Shown piece by piece: positions 34,681 through 46,754 of a DNA stretch of 64,000 nt. Numbering within the stretch: position 1 is the first letter of the stretch; each line of letters opens with the position of its first letter. The DNA lies in contig WION01000013.1 in NCBI GenBank assembly GCA_015039365.1, positions 682,001 to 746,000 of the forward strand, read 5' to 3'. Position numbers and translations under genes: made by a program. The notes under the pieces were generated by a model that was given only the letters and a program-made list of their open reading frames with translations, made no database searches and had not been told where the DNA came from. Origin of the DNA: Amanita rubescens. Lineage: Eukaryota; Basidiomycota; Agaricomycetes; Agaricales; Amanitaceae.

Positions 34681-36418
34681 ACATAAGTTCCGAGTAAAAC
34701 ATTGGTGACCCACCTAAAGGGACTTGGACGAGAGTCAAGAGACTCCAGAACCTCGAAAGTCAAAGTTTCGACAGTCACTCGGGCGTCGAAGGCCCCACTT
34801 TGTGAAAACTTCTGCTGCGAGGCAGATGGAACTCCCTCCAAGCCCTTCTGCTCCCGATGATATCTTGGGGGGGATCGTCGCTCACGAAGGACTTCTGATC
34901 CGAAGCCTTCCTCTCATGGTGGTGATACCTTCCGTGGGGTACTACTTGATCACTCGTTTCAGCACACGAGAATCTTTGGGAGATACATTTTAAAACCCCA
35001 GCCTGACAGCGGTGGGAAATTCCATCATTTAATGGCTGTAGAGTTGACCTTGGCTACACCTTCACACACACGATTCTCAAGTTTTATTCTTGACATATGC
35101 TTCGACATTGGCATAGTGGACAACGTTACAGCTCGCGGAGATCAGGAAGGTTATACGCAAACCAGTTTCTTCCTTGAATCCCATGTCTCAACGGCTCCGA
35201 ACATCTGTTCTGGTAATAAAAGCAGCCAGGCGAGTTGGAAATTCCGAGAGGATCAGGCCGGAAGCGGCCTTCAAACGACATACCTTCTTCAACTGGAGGT
35301 CGACAGTAAACCATTATTTGTTGGATACAGTTTGTGCACAGATTTCAAGGATGACCATAAAGAAGCGAACCGTAAGTTCAAAGCATCTGAAATGTGTTGC
35401 CTGTACGAGTCAGAAATACGCCGCCGGATTCCGTAAGTGACCAACATTGCCTCTCTCGAATCTTTTCTTCTGAAGCCAGTCCTTCATGCCAAAGGATGGT
35501 CATGTTATAGCTAAGGCTTCCTGCCTTGAACAAGTCAACTTCCCACATCTCGAGAGGCACATGAACATTCCCACCTCTCTCTTCAAATTCTCCGTTTATT
35601 GTTCTGATGACCGCAGTATGACCTTGTCACCATGGCTCGTTTCATTGTCTTTTGAATTGATTCCAAGCCTTACCTTCAATTTACCTACTTTCACCCCCAA
35701 ATCCTGTAAACATGAGACTTGAATGTATGGTGTTTTGAGCTATCCATTTTGTTGAAAGAGATGCTGCTAGTGGCTGTGCAGAGTGTCACGACACCGCGGC
35801 TCCCGACAAAATGATCCCGCCGAAAATCTGTCCTCCCCTCGTACTCGCCCAAGACCGTCTGACTGCGACATCTTCTGGTTAGACCTCGTGCTTGTGTCTC
35901 CTGTCGAACACCACGACCCACGAGCGATACTACGAAATCCTCTCGACCATCCACCTGCAGAGCCTATGATTCTATGCCTCCCTTTTTACCGCACTCCCTT
36001 CAACGGACCGAAGGAGCACATCAGGAAAACGTCCTTCTCGACTTTGAAGACTTGAACTTTCACACAGGTACTATGCAGAGACCCTTACTAACCACGCTGC
36101 TGCTTTCAGTCAATTAGTCTATCATATACTTATCCGCGGACGAAAATAACTCGGTGGTGGCAACTCTGATTCAAGCAAAACGATGTAAATGGGCCAACGA
36201 AGAGTGCCCCTTGCGTGCGGACTGCTCTGCGGCGATGTGTACTCTCTCATTGGACTAGTATCAGTTACATGGTTTTCTCATTATTCTCCTCCGAGCTTTA
36301 TCGGATGAGCGAAAGCGGTTACAATACAATACAAGGGTATTAGCGCAACTCGACCTCATTGTTCGTCGTCGACTCGTTGTAATACAGATAGGGGTTGTCG
36401 TCCAGATCAATTGGATCA
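34681..36418. other. Gene-poor stretch with unrecognised short ORFs
   Basis: Plus-strand ORFs at 34,724-34,993, 35,032-35,436 and 35,783-36,055 have no motif I recognise and no clear splice links. The first continues the end of duplication B. Composition is mixed and stops are frequent. I see no RNA gene or known repeat. The stretch could contain eroded exons of one gene. Confidence 0.35.
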
Positions 36419-37406
36419 TCACCATTCGGCCTCCGGCGTCAAATTTGACATCGCCATCTCCAAGACGTACTGGAAGCACCCCAGCACAGTCGACAAGTCT
36501 CCGTGGATGACATTAAGCAGCCTGCTCTGTTTGAGGACCCCTTCATCTGTAATAGTTACGAAGACGTAAGAGAGACCATCGGTTGCAACGCCATGGACGG
36601 ATGTATCGCTTCGTCCTCCATTGACGCGCGATTGACGGAGACATGCCAGATACACGACGAGTTGGGTTAAAACGTTGTCAAGGTTGCCATGGAAGTTGGC
36701 CTCGACGCAGAGCAGGAGCGAGTAAAAGAGCCGATTGGATCTGATTCCGACGCCATAATCAACACGACCGTAGACAACGGTCTTCGGGGTTGTCTCCATT
36801 TTGTGGGTGAATGAAACGTCGCAGTGTACTTTGACAGTATCCCAAGGTGTTGGCGTACGTCGGCCGACGTCAGTTGACTGAGTTGCTGAAATGCCAGAAA
36901 CCTCGTCTCGCTGAAGGTTTTTGTGTTTAAGTAGAATCTGCCAACAAAATGTTTAACCAACTCACTATTGCCGCTATGCACTCGCACAGAAGGAAGTCCA
37001 CAGCAAATCTACATGCCGTCTTGCTCGATCGATCGTAGATTTCAGTATAGTTTTCCAAGAGCGACACTAATAAGGCCCTTCGTCAAAGTTGCACGATTGA
37101 ATAAAATCAGGGAGAAATTTTACCAAGGCACGCCGATGGCTGAAAGGTCTTGACGTCTGGCAACACCTCAATCTTCCACTGATCCTCCAGTGCGCGACTG
37201 TACGCGAGGTCAAAGTCCAGAACAGCCTCGTCGAGTGTGAACTCCTTTGGGGCCTTGCGTATGCACTCCTTTTCTTCAGCTTCTACCCGACGTTTCAACT
37301 CCTCAATAATGCTCAGAGCAACGCCGTCTGCAAGCTTGGAAGTATTGGCGATAGCGAAGAGCCTTTCGAAGAACAAATCCGTAGCCTTTGAATGCATGGT
37401 GAGCAA
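36419..37406 (-). CDS. Fungal PD-(D/E)XK-like protein of an expanded basidiomycete family, probably degenerate
   Basis: A first segment (37,406-37,107) is helical, with LSIIEELKRRVEAEEKECIR. A middle segment (about 36,980-36,800) carries HFVGRFYLNTKTFSETRF. The last segment (36,799-36,419) has TVVYGRVDYGVGI, LLLCVEANFHGNLDNVLTQL and VATDGLSYVFVTITDEGVLK. The VDY…VEA pair resembles the D and E-x-K of PD-(D/E)XK nuclease-like domains common in basidiomycete genomes, but the Lys is Asn here. Joining the segments needs two introns that I could not place exactly, so frameshifts are possible. Substrate unknown. It lies between the HET/Ub block and the H+-ATPase relic. Confidence 0.5.
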
Positions 37407-37710
37407 CAGAAAGTGCCCTATGACCAGTCACATCACGTCAATCGAGTGCTGTACAAGAGTAATATTTCGGCAATCGTGAAATCGTTCCCTGCCTGTGGTG
37501 TAAGTTTCCTCCTTGTATTAGACTGCCCTTGTACGGTATTACTAGTTCTTTGATTTCCGTAAATGCAAGAAATCTGTGCAGTAAATTTCATATATGCCTA
37601 GTAGTTCGTGAAACGTAAGAGTCGTGAGGTAACGGAAAGTTGAAAAAAGGATATATGCCAATGTCGTGTGAATAGGATAATGTCATGAATTATGGTGTCA
37701 AGGGACGCAT

Positions 37711-40495
37711 CTAGTAATAAACGATCATTAGTAGTTGATCCTTTTCTCTATGCGCCTGTCCGGCTGGGGTGACGCTTTCGCCCATACGTTTTGCTTGAAT
37801 ACTGCTGAACCTCTGCAACTCTTCTGGTTTGACGGACACCTTGCCCCCCAAACCAGCCCTCCAGGTAGCCCGACGAATGAAAGAAACACGGTTGGAATAC
37901 AAGGACTCCTGAATGGATGTAGCGCGCGACTGAGTTCGCACCTGGTGACGCAGCCACTTGATGATAGTAAACTTCATCCCAAACTTCATCCAATCGAGAG
38001 GAATGAACCAGACAATGTTCTACCAGCTCGTTTCAGTCCTGCCCTAAAGATTCAATGAAAACGACATAACAATGCCGATCCATCCACCAGAGATGGCTGC
38101 AATGTCAGTGAAACCCCAATTACCATAGGCCGCAATAATGGACGAAATAAGCTGAGAAAAGCAGAACGCGCCCACAAGTGCATATGAAGGTTGCTCCATG
38201 AAGAAGAATCCGTGTGAACGTGTAACAAAGATGAGCGCCTGAGAAATAATGGAAACTTGAAGGTAGACAATCATATGAAGTTGACTATCGTTGGCCTTCG
38301 GGGGATCGCTTTCGAGAGCAACACCAAACTTGTCTTGGAAGAATTGTGTCTTGAGAATGATTGCAACCAGTGCAATACTAAGAGGGAGTCGTCAACTACA
38401 ACTCAAGTTGAAAGGCAAGAAACTTACGTCGACACGGCAAGGTACAGACCATAGGCAATGGCGTAAGCGAAAACTTCCCTCAGATCCCACGAGTCTAGCG
38501 TACTCGACGGAAGCACACGATCGAGAGACAGGGTCATGATGGAACCGTCGTTGAGGAGGGCAATAATCAGCACCATAAATGTTGGGAAATCAAACTTGAA
38601 AGCGAAAGCCAGGATGGAGAAGCAGACAACGATACGAATAGTGACGGCGCAGGCGTAAATGGAGTAGTTGCGCATACGTTGGAAGATAATACGAGATCCG
38701 CGAATGGCGTGGACGAAATGGGAAAGACCTGGTTCAGTCAAGACAATATCGGCTGCGCCACGGGCAGCGTCCGTAGCACCCTCGACAGCGATACCGACGT
38801 TGGCACGAGAGAGAGCTGGGGCATCGTTGGCACCGTCACCAGTCATAGCGCAAAGATGACCGAGGCCTTGAAGACGCTTGACAATTTCATACTTGTGGTC
38901 GGGGAATACGCCAGCGAAACCATCTGCATCAAGAATCAGGTCGTCGAGAGTGCTGAATTTGCCGCCGGGGGGTGGACCGTCCTTCAAAACTTTGACAGAT
39001 CGCCGAGACCGAGACGACGTCCCGTTTCCTGGGCAATAGCTAACTGATCACCAGTGATCATCTTGACCCTGACGCCGAGAGTAAGGGCATCGTCGATTGT
39101 CGTTTTAGTATCTTCGCGAGGTGGGTCGATGACGGGGAGCAGACCGATGAGCTCAAAGCTATTGCCTTCGGCTTCCGGATCATCACCTTCCAATTCTTCA
39201 TATGCGACGGCAAGGGCACGGAGACCACGAGAAGCGAATTCCTCGACGTCGGCCTCGAGACGATTTTCAATCTCCTCGGTCTTGTTACGTGTGCAAAGCT
39301 CAATGATGATACCCGTCATGCCCTTCGTGACCCTCTTCAGTTTACCTGTTCCTTCCTCGCGGTAGGTGGCTTCCGTGCGTTTGTCAACATGGTTGAAGGG
39401 CTTGAAGTCCAAAATCTTGATGCCAGCGCGGGCACGCGGCAAGTCACCCAAAGCGGTTGTAACGGCGGCATCGATGGCATCCTGATTCTCCGTACGTGAT
39501 GCGTATGCGGATAGGAGAATGATGACCTGGCCTCTGCTGAGAAGGGTCCGTATGTGCGAAGGGTATTGCGATCAATGATCAATTTGTTCGTCGTCAGAGT
39601 GCCGGTCTTGTCGGAACACAAGATGGTAACACCCGCCAATTCTTCAATGGCGGTGATACGTGTGACGATGGCCTTGTGCTTTGCAAGTTGTTGCGCACCG
39701 ACGGCCAGTGTGACGGATAAGACGGTCGGCATGGCAATAGGAATACCACCAATCAAGAGGACGAGGATATCGTTGAGACCACGGCGGTACTTGTAGCGGA
39801 ATCCAGCGTACAAGCAGAAAATTTCGTCGATGATAAAGATACCGATGCTAGCAATGCAGAACGTTCCAATTTGTGCCAAAATCTTTTGTAGATGACCAGT
39901 ATTATCGTCATCGTGACCAACAAGGGATGCAGCACGACCGAAGAAAGTGTTGGCACCAGGAGAGATGACGATACCCTTCGCTTCACCTTTTTTACATGTT
40001 GAACCGCTACGAATAGAATGAATAAAAACACTGAACAAAGAACGACTTTAGAAACATTGGTCACCCACTTTCTTGGACTGAGAAAGTGATTCACCGGTGA
40101 GCGCAGCCTGATCGATCGACACATTGACAGCCTCGCTTAGACGACAATCCGCGGGAACAATGTCACCAATTTTGAATGCAATCACGTCACCAGGCCCGAG
40201 ATTAGCGGATTCAATTTCTGACCATGAGCTGTCGTGTTTAACCTTTGCTTTGGGAGCAAGCGAATCCATGAGCGCCCTGACAGCATTACCAGCATTGTGC
40301 TCTTTGTAGAAACCAATCGCACCAACGAAATCTTCCCAATCTGGTGGGCTGCCATCACCATTGGATAGGACGATAGCAACTAAGGCAGCTGCTTCCATGA
40401 CCCAAGACAATGGATTCCACATGAAACTCTTCGCTCTCTAGTTGGTTGGGACCGAAAATTTGAGGGAGTGTTCCTAGCCGCTGTTTTGACACGAG
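37711..40495 (-). pseudogene. PMA1: Plasma-membrane H+-ATPase (P-type, PMA1) relic
   Basis: Conserved stretches run in order: [40 protein letters not shown] with LTGES, the phosphorylation site [46 protein letters not shown] and [21 protein letters not shown]-terminal membrane helices follow, then a regulatory tail with KPEELQRFSSIQAKR ending at 37,711. The protein would pump protons to energise the plasma membrane. The N-terminal ~100 residues are missing. The second transmembrane helix is shortened ([13 protein letters not shown]), with most of it deleted. A deletion at about 38,990 joins GRRLGLGD to [11 protein letters not shown] out of frame. A GTTATG…GGTAG intron near the C-terminus seems intact. 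Broken, though most motifs survive, so loss is probably recent. Confidence 0.85.
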
Positions 40496-41154
40496 TGGCA
40501 AGCATTGGGATGCCAGAGTGGGAGATAGCGGGAGAGCTCCTGCTTAAAAGTACTTTAATCGCTACTCTCGATGCATATGTATGGATACACTCACGTCAAC
40601 CACAGCGGGTTTAAATTCCCTTTCCCAATCAGACTTTGGTTCGGAGCCGTACGCATCCACAATTTCAGCAACGGCAATGACGAGCTCGTTCTCGACCACG
40701 TTTCTGCCACGTCCTGCGTTGAAAGCCTGTCCTTTGTCGCGCTTCATTTTCTCAACGTCTTCTATGCCCAGAAGGAGACCAGTCAAACATGCCAAGTGCA
40801 TTATGGCCTGGCCGCCTTGCAAGCCCTTCACGATGTCTATTGCCCATTGAGCGATAGTACTCTGGGAATCTCTGGAGAAAAGAGAAGCTACAGCCTACAG
40901 TTGACTGTAATTCAAAAGCTTTTTCGAATACTTGTAATTTGAGGTGAACCGCGTTTCGGAATGCGGTGGATAGTGACTGGAGTGAGATCTGAGGTCGTGA
41001 AAAATACAATGGAGATGATACATACTGCAGCAGTAGCTAATGGAGTTGGAAGAGGTTGAATATGAGCAAGGTGATGTGAAAGTGTTGCTTGGACAGCTGA
41101 AAGTGACGCTATGGACTCATGTTAAAAATACAGTAGCCATGTTAATAACATATG
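40496..41154. other. Unrecognised minus-strand ORF fragment upstream of the H+-ATPase relic
   Basis: A minus-strand frame at about 40,880-40,590 reads STIAQWAIDIVKGLQGG, then GRGRNVVENELVIAVAEIVD. It looks like real helical coding sequence, but I cannot name the family and see no proper start or end. It could be an exon of another captured or eroded gene. The rest, to the start of duplication C, is unremarkable. Confidence 0.35.
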
Positions 41155-42037
41155 TGAAATGATGAGAGCTCAAAGGGTAACTAGTTAGTGTTTCACGACG
41201 AGGCATGTTGGCATTGTAGCCTCACCCGATCAGCATGCGTTACTAGTAAAGTGTAACAAACGTGACAAGCTTAAAGCCGCACGTACTACGTTTCGGACGT
41301 GCCCTGTCTCATGGTGAGCATCCAGTGGTGCTGTTCTGGAGGTGTTATTAATTTTCCACCTATATACCAGCAGCGCTCACCAGTGACCTCGCTTGTAGGT
41401 TATTAGAACAACGAGGCCGCTTGCACCCGGTTACTTCCACCTGGGACTCGGAAGTTCGCATAGCCACGCTATTTCACCATTTGAGCACGAGGATACTGAG
41501 CTGCCGATCCATGAGCAGCTCTCTCTCCTGCATAAGTATTTATCAACTAGTACTTCCCAGGTCACCGACAACAGTATCATGTTGTTCCAATTTCTTTCCT
41601 CTATCTGGAGGCGCATTATAAGTTTAACAGCCTTCTTATGTGAGCACTCTCTCGCAACGATCCGTTGCCTATGCGACTAAACTCGACTCTCGGGGGCTTT
41701 TAACCTCTTTTGGGGGGACTTGCCTCTCCCAAGTTACTCCCTCACATTATCAGAATAATACGTGGGTCAAATATAATGCACCAGACAATGACACTAATTG
41801 TTTCCGAAGCAGTACTGAGTCAAGGATCGATTGGTGTCTGACCATGCCTAACGTCTCCGCAAACATGCCTCCCCGTCCAGAATTCACCCCGTTCACAATT
41901 CCATACCTCTGTATGTCCACGCCTTATGATGGGAAAGGGTTCTGGACATATCCAGAGCGCCACGGTTGGATCATACACACAAAGGACCAGAAATGCCATG
42001 TCCTCTGTCCACCAGGCATTTGCCATGACGGAATGAG
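41155..42037. repeat. Segmental duplication C, copy 2
   Basis: Direct repeat of 30,935-31,755. This copy is longer, with insertions such as CCGCACGTACTACGTTTCGG and a longer stretch before the HET start codon. It contains the 5' flank of the HET-type gene with a TATA-like CTATATACC near 41,360, and continues into that gene. Confidence 0.88.
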
Positions 42038-42806
42038 CCTGGCAGACCTTTCTAACCACACGAGACAAGCCCAACCGGCGATACTGTCGCGTGCCGATGG
42101 AATCCCAGTCACTGCCGGTGACAAAGTTGCGTTCTTGCAAGCTTGGCTCTTCTTTGGAGTCCTCACGGAAGTCTCCGCTTTATGCGGACTCGGGATTGAT
42201 GTCGGAGCAGAGTTCATTGTTGACGATGGATCTATCTCCACTGCGAAGCTCAACGGCTTACCGGGGAAATGGTTCGCGGCTGCAGTGAAGAAGAATCGAG
42301 CAGGCGATCGTGCATTCATGGAACAAATTCTATCGATCGCGCGACACGCAGTTTTGATGCTTTCCGAAGAGCTCACCGAGGATGGTTCCCGGGCATTCGA
42401 GTATACATACACCGAATGTCGTGTCCTGCACTCTCTCGACATCACCGCCCGAATCGTCGCTCTACACCTGCTTTTACACGTATATATGCCCGGATTTATG
42501 GTGACCGATGAGAATGGATGGGTCACAACAGGATCTTGAAAAGCGTGGACTGGACCAGTCGGGAATGCGAGGGATTGGACCAATTGTCCGATATAGCACA
42601 GACAAAACTCGCAGAACAAGGCTGGTGCGCGAGCGAGATTGACCTACTAGCACCTGCCGACCTGGCCTTCGCATCCCTCCTCAGTCGTCCGAGAATCACG
42701 GATCATTCTGGCTGTGGGGACGTCATTTGCAATGCATAGACAGATGAGACGACTTACGTTACGGTGCAGGACGGAAAGGAGTGTAAAACTCTTACGGCTT
42801 GACCAA
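41865..42806 (+). pseudogene. HET-type gene, N-terminal half, truncated and fused to separase sequence
   Basis: Begins MPPRPEFTPFTIPYLCMST and continues in one frame through HVLCPPGICHDGMSLADL, VTAGDKVAFLQAWLFFGVLT and LDITARIVALHLLLHVYMPG to a stop at 42,539. In a second frame, DWTSRECEGLDQLSDIAQTK, LAEQGWCASEIDLL and HSGCGDVICNA follow. A TAG replaces the expected Tyr codon, then TDETTYVTVQDGKECKTLTA. These are the N-terminal and GWC…GC…C elements of an Agaricomycete HET subfamily. The HET core itself (SHVWADGLGNP) is absent here but present in the fragments at 33.9 and 63.1 kb. Sequence then changes to separase without a spacer. Confidence 0.65.
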
Positions 42807-45800
42807 GAGAAAAGGAACTCTAGAATCGAGGTCAACATTGCCAATTACGTACGATGTGTTTCTGGAACATTTCACAACTTGGCCGGGACGTTGTACCAAG
42901 CTGGGAGATATGGAGCGGCGATCAGCTTCCTGGTCAAAGGTTGCAAGTTGGGGCAGGAAGCGTTATCATTGCATGCGACCGAGCCGCACAGGAATGGAGT
43001 TTCAGATGGTTCTGGGGAGAGTAATACGACTGATCAGAGAGAAATGGAAGGGTGGAAACAGCTAGAGGAACAGCTATACAGTGTACAGAAGATGGGAGTT
43101 GTTGGGCGTATGTTATGTCAAGATTGGTGACCGTAAGGTACGTGTGAGTGTTGTCGTGGGCTCAACTTTCTTGACTTGACACATCTCGCAGAACGCATAT
43201 AACGCATTCGTCAGGTGCATCAGAAATTTCCCGTATAATGCTTCTGGATTTGTGGATAAGGCTCGGCGGTTAAGCGTGACTGCTTTGTTCGAGGCAACTC
43301 AAGCGCTGAAGCCGTTGTCGACCGAGTAACCTATATGGCGTCGTGCGAGCTCCTTCTGAGCCCCTCAGAAGTGTCACTAGCGCGGGATTCAGTGTGGGCG
43401 AACGTGGAAAGACCAGCGGATCCCGTCCTAAACACGTTGTTGGAACGCCAAATCGGAAGCTTGGAGGCAAGCAGGTGGAAGCCACATGTCAGGCTTATGT
43501 TGCGAAGCTCCTACGTGCCGGAGCACTTTATCGAGCAGATGTAAATCCGGTGCGGAGAGCGAGGGTGCTTCTGGGGTGGCTTGAATTCAAGTATAACGCG
43601 GGCATGGATGAGGATGGCGATGGAGAATTGGGTCCTGTAGCGGATGTGGCAGAGGAGATCGAGTCTCTATTAACGCATGAGGTTAGTTTCTCAGTTTTAC
43701 GCCAGAGTAACACCCTGAAAGGCCGTATTATAGGAGTTGGTGGACGACAAAGACCTCGCAGGGTTCGCTTCTCAATACAGGGCCTCGGCTCAACTCTGGT
43801 GCGCATTACACGCTCACCGCAGGGTCGACACAAACCAGACCACACTAGTTGCTCAACACTCAGAACGGCAAGATCTGGATCACGCAAATCGTCATCTAGA
43901 GTCTCTGTTTCTTCCTCACCGAAGAAAACCCCACCGCTGAGGAGAGTTGGGTCAGCAGGTAGGAAAGTTGCTGCCGGGACCGCTGCTCCTCGTACACGAG
44001 CAACGAGAAAGGTAGTTGTTCAAGAGCCCGCGACGCCAAAGCCGAAGACGGGAACAGGTACATGCCCCTATCTCCCCCTTTAGGGCTGCGCTGATGGCCG
44101 TCGTTTATAGCGCTGCAAGCCATCCCGCTCACTATAGCAACGCCGACGAAGGCTTCACCTTCTGGATCCAATGCTAATTATCTGGCTTTTGATGATTCCG
44201 ACAAATTTCTCAAGCTGCTCCGTGAGTGATGCGACCGTCCTCGGCGACACCTTGAGCAGAGACGACTGCCCGTGTTCTCGGCTTTATGGCTCTTATTCTT
44301 CCTAAAGTCCACGTCCTAGACGTCACGCGGAAGATCTGTGAACGGTGCTTGGGCGTTACTAGCGATGGATATATATCGGCTTCTATTGACTTGGCACACG
44401 AATATGTCAAGTTGGGTAAGCTGCGCAGAGCTAGCGCCATATTCCGTTCCTGAGCTCTTTGACCGAATCAGGTACGAGAAGATGTACTTCTCTGAGCCGT
44501 GAGACCGAACAAAACGATTAGCCATTGCCCTGCCCATGGGGACCAGCAAACGAGGGCGTGCAATATCTCCCACGACTCAAGACTTGCTTAATATCTTGGA
44601 CAATGCTGCGAAACTGTTCTGTACAAGTCTCTCACTTGTCGCAAATAATGGATGCGTCCCTGACGTAAGGAATGCGACGATCTCATTGGCTTTGATTAGC
44701 GCGTTCCGTACCTCCCTTGGTAGGCCTGGGAAAGGTGAAGCTACTATAGCTGCTGGATTGCTCGGTGAGCTCAAGAGTACTTGCCCATACGTGTAACTCA
44801 GACGCGCATGTACGCAGATGCCTCATCGGCCATCACACTCCGATGGGAAACACTGGAAGCAATACAGCACAAGTTCTTCGACTTGCGCTCCCTCGATGAC
44901 CTAGAATGGCCCATTATCACCGCCGAGGAAAAACCTCTTCCACGACCTCCAAAGAAGTACGCAGGGTTCATATTTAATACCTTCGATGGTAATGACGAGG
45001 ATTCGACCGAAAAGAGTCTAAAAAGCTACTGGGACCATGTTCAACAGAAATATAAGTCTCAATCCTACGATGCAGGATCTTTATCGCCAGGCACCGCAGG
45101 ACAACTTCCTCCGAACTGGACTGTTGTTCATATTAACGTCACCAGCGATAAGAGCACTCTATTCATATCGCGGCAACGAGGTGGCGCGGAATCCTCGCCT
45201 CTTATTTTCTGTATCCCCCTCAAAGGACGTCGAGATAATGGGGCCGGAGACGAAGATGAGAATCATCTAATGCTTGAGGACGCGCTAGACGAGCTGCGAG
45301 ATATTATCCGACTAAGTGATCTAGGTACAAGGGCAGCGGTTCATATCAATCCGGAGGACGAGCTTGCGAGGGCGAATTGGTGGAAAGAAAGACGAGACCT
45401 GGACCGGCGGTTGAAGGAGCTTCTAGACAACATTGAGTTTTGCTGGCTGGGCGCTTTCAAGGCGAGTTTTAAAGAATACTCCGCGTGCCAACTACCTTAC
45501 GGATGATTAGACCATCCTCAACCCGATACCCAACCATCCTACGACAATATTGACCAAACTTCGCGTAAAATTAGAAAGACTCTTCCAACAGTGCCTGGGT
45601 ATACGTGATAAACACGTCAAGTCGCGCAACCAAAAGAACGCCGACTCAGCGCCATCTGTGATACCTAGCGAGCTAACACTTGACGACACCCTGATTGAGT
45701 GCTTCTCGACGCTTTCCCCCAAGTGCCGAGATGAGGAACTCGAGGACCTTTTCTACTTCATCCTCGACCTATATCAATTCCACGGGATACGAGTAGCGGT

Positions 45801-46255
45801 TGCGGAGATAGACTTAATTCAGCTCATAGTGGACCTGCGAACGGTACTAGAAAAACACACGGGGCGAGTTCGCAAATTCGAGCAAAAGATGCATCATCCA
45901 AGACAGGGAAGACGGCGGCGATCTTGCGTGGAAGGAGCTTCAGCCGGGTTCCGGGCCTCGATTTCTTGCATGATAGAGTCGAGTTTGCCATGCGCCGCCT
46001 CGCCGCCTCGCCCTCATCTCTTCGTTTAGATGATTCTCGTCTTTTTGGTGCACCTGTTGATCCCCGAAAAGGGTATTATGTCCTTAATCCGAGTGGAGAC
46101 CTCGGGCGAACGCAAGAACGATTCATAGATTGGGTCAGAGACATGGAAAAAGTGGGGTGGCGCGGAACTGTTGGCCACCCACCAAGCGAGCAGGAGTTCC
46201 TGGATGCGCTGCAGAGACAAGAATTGGTTGTGTACGTATACGTCAGTTGTCATCA
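42807..46255 (+). pseudogene. ESP1: Separase (separin/ESP1) relic lacking the N-terminus and the catalytic centre
   Basis: Separase is the CD-clan protease that cleaves cohesin at anaphase. Recognised blocks in order are NIANYVRCVSGTFHNLAGTL, LLGVCYVKIGDRKNAYNAF, VVDRVTYMASCELLLSP, RRARVLLGWLEFKYNAG, ITLRWETLEAIQHKFFDL, PPNWTVVHINVTSDKSTLFI, ARANWWKERRDLDRRLKELL, NIEFCWLGAFK and finally KGYYVLNPSGDLGRTQERFI with WRGTVGHPPSEQEFLDAL. The next family motif, the catalytic FGHG and the later Cys block, is missing: the sequence turns to VYVYVSCHH. A 7-nt insertion (AGTGTAC) at about 43,080 shifts the frame between EEQLY and RRWELLG, and at least two further frame changes follow. The N-terminal half of the protein is absent. 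It cannot be active. Confidence 0.82.
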
Positions 46256-46754
46256 TGTAAGTTCCCTACTAAAACCCTCGGTGATGAGAATTTTCACGCA
46301 TTTAATAGGTAGCAAGGATAGACTACACAAGGCCAAGACGATAGACCTTTGTCAAAATCCCTTGACAGTATGTCGGGCCCTATGCAAATTCGTGGTATAT
46401 GCCAACAGCTTACACACTGTTTGCAGAAAGAACCCAAACTTGCTCGCGCGAGACAGATACCCGAATGGGAAGAGTATGATGCTGAAATAGCAGGGTTTAC
46501 AAGAAAGCTTGCGGAGGAGGGCAAGATTCAATCTGGGCTGGCTACGGCGGATGTGAACTCATTGGCAAACACAGGAAGTTCACTTTCTGCTAGTGAGGTT
46601 GAGGCAGATGCACGTATTGAAACAGCAATGGTTCGTGACGAACTATAAGGGACTTGTACTTTACCAACAGGCCGTAATATTAAAATAATATTGACGCTGC
46701 GCGCATTGTTAGTTGTACAGTCACATCGTCTTCCATCTCACCACCTCAATCACA
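46256..46754. other. Short unrecognised ORF and 5' flank of the second Ub-fusion gene
   Basis: An open frame at 46,349-46,648 (MSKSLDSMSGPMQIRGICQQ…, ending MVRDEL) follows the separase relic. It is helical and charged, with no recognised domain, and may be another captured exon. The flank before 46,755 shares only the last about 35 bp (CATCGT…CACCACCTCA) with the other Ub-gene promoters. Confidence 0.35.

Larger units (their letters stand above)
31786..34817. repeat. Segmental duplication B, copy 1 (Ub-fusion gene, OPT relic, HET relic)
   Basis: Directly repeated at 61,003-64,000, where the window ends, so the true length is not known. Divergence is uneven. The transporter part has several indels and substitutions, while the last 700 bp differ at only about two positions that I could see. 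Homology starts at ATTATATTAGTAATACATCG, 39 bp before the ubiquitin ATG. Confidence 0.9.
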
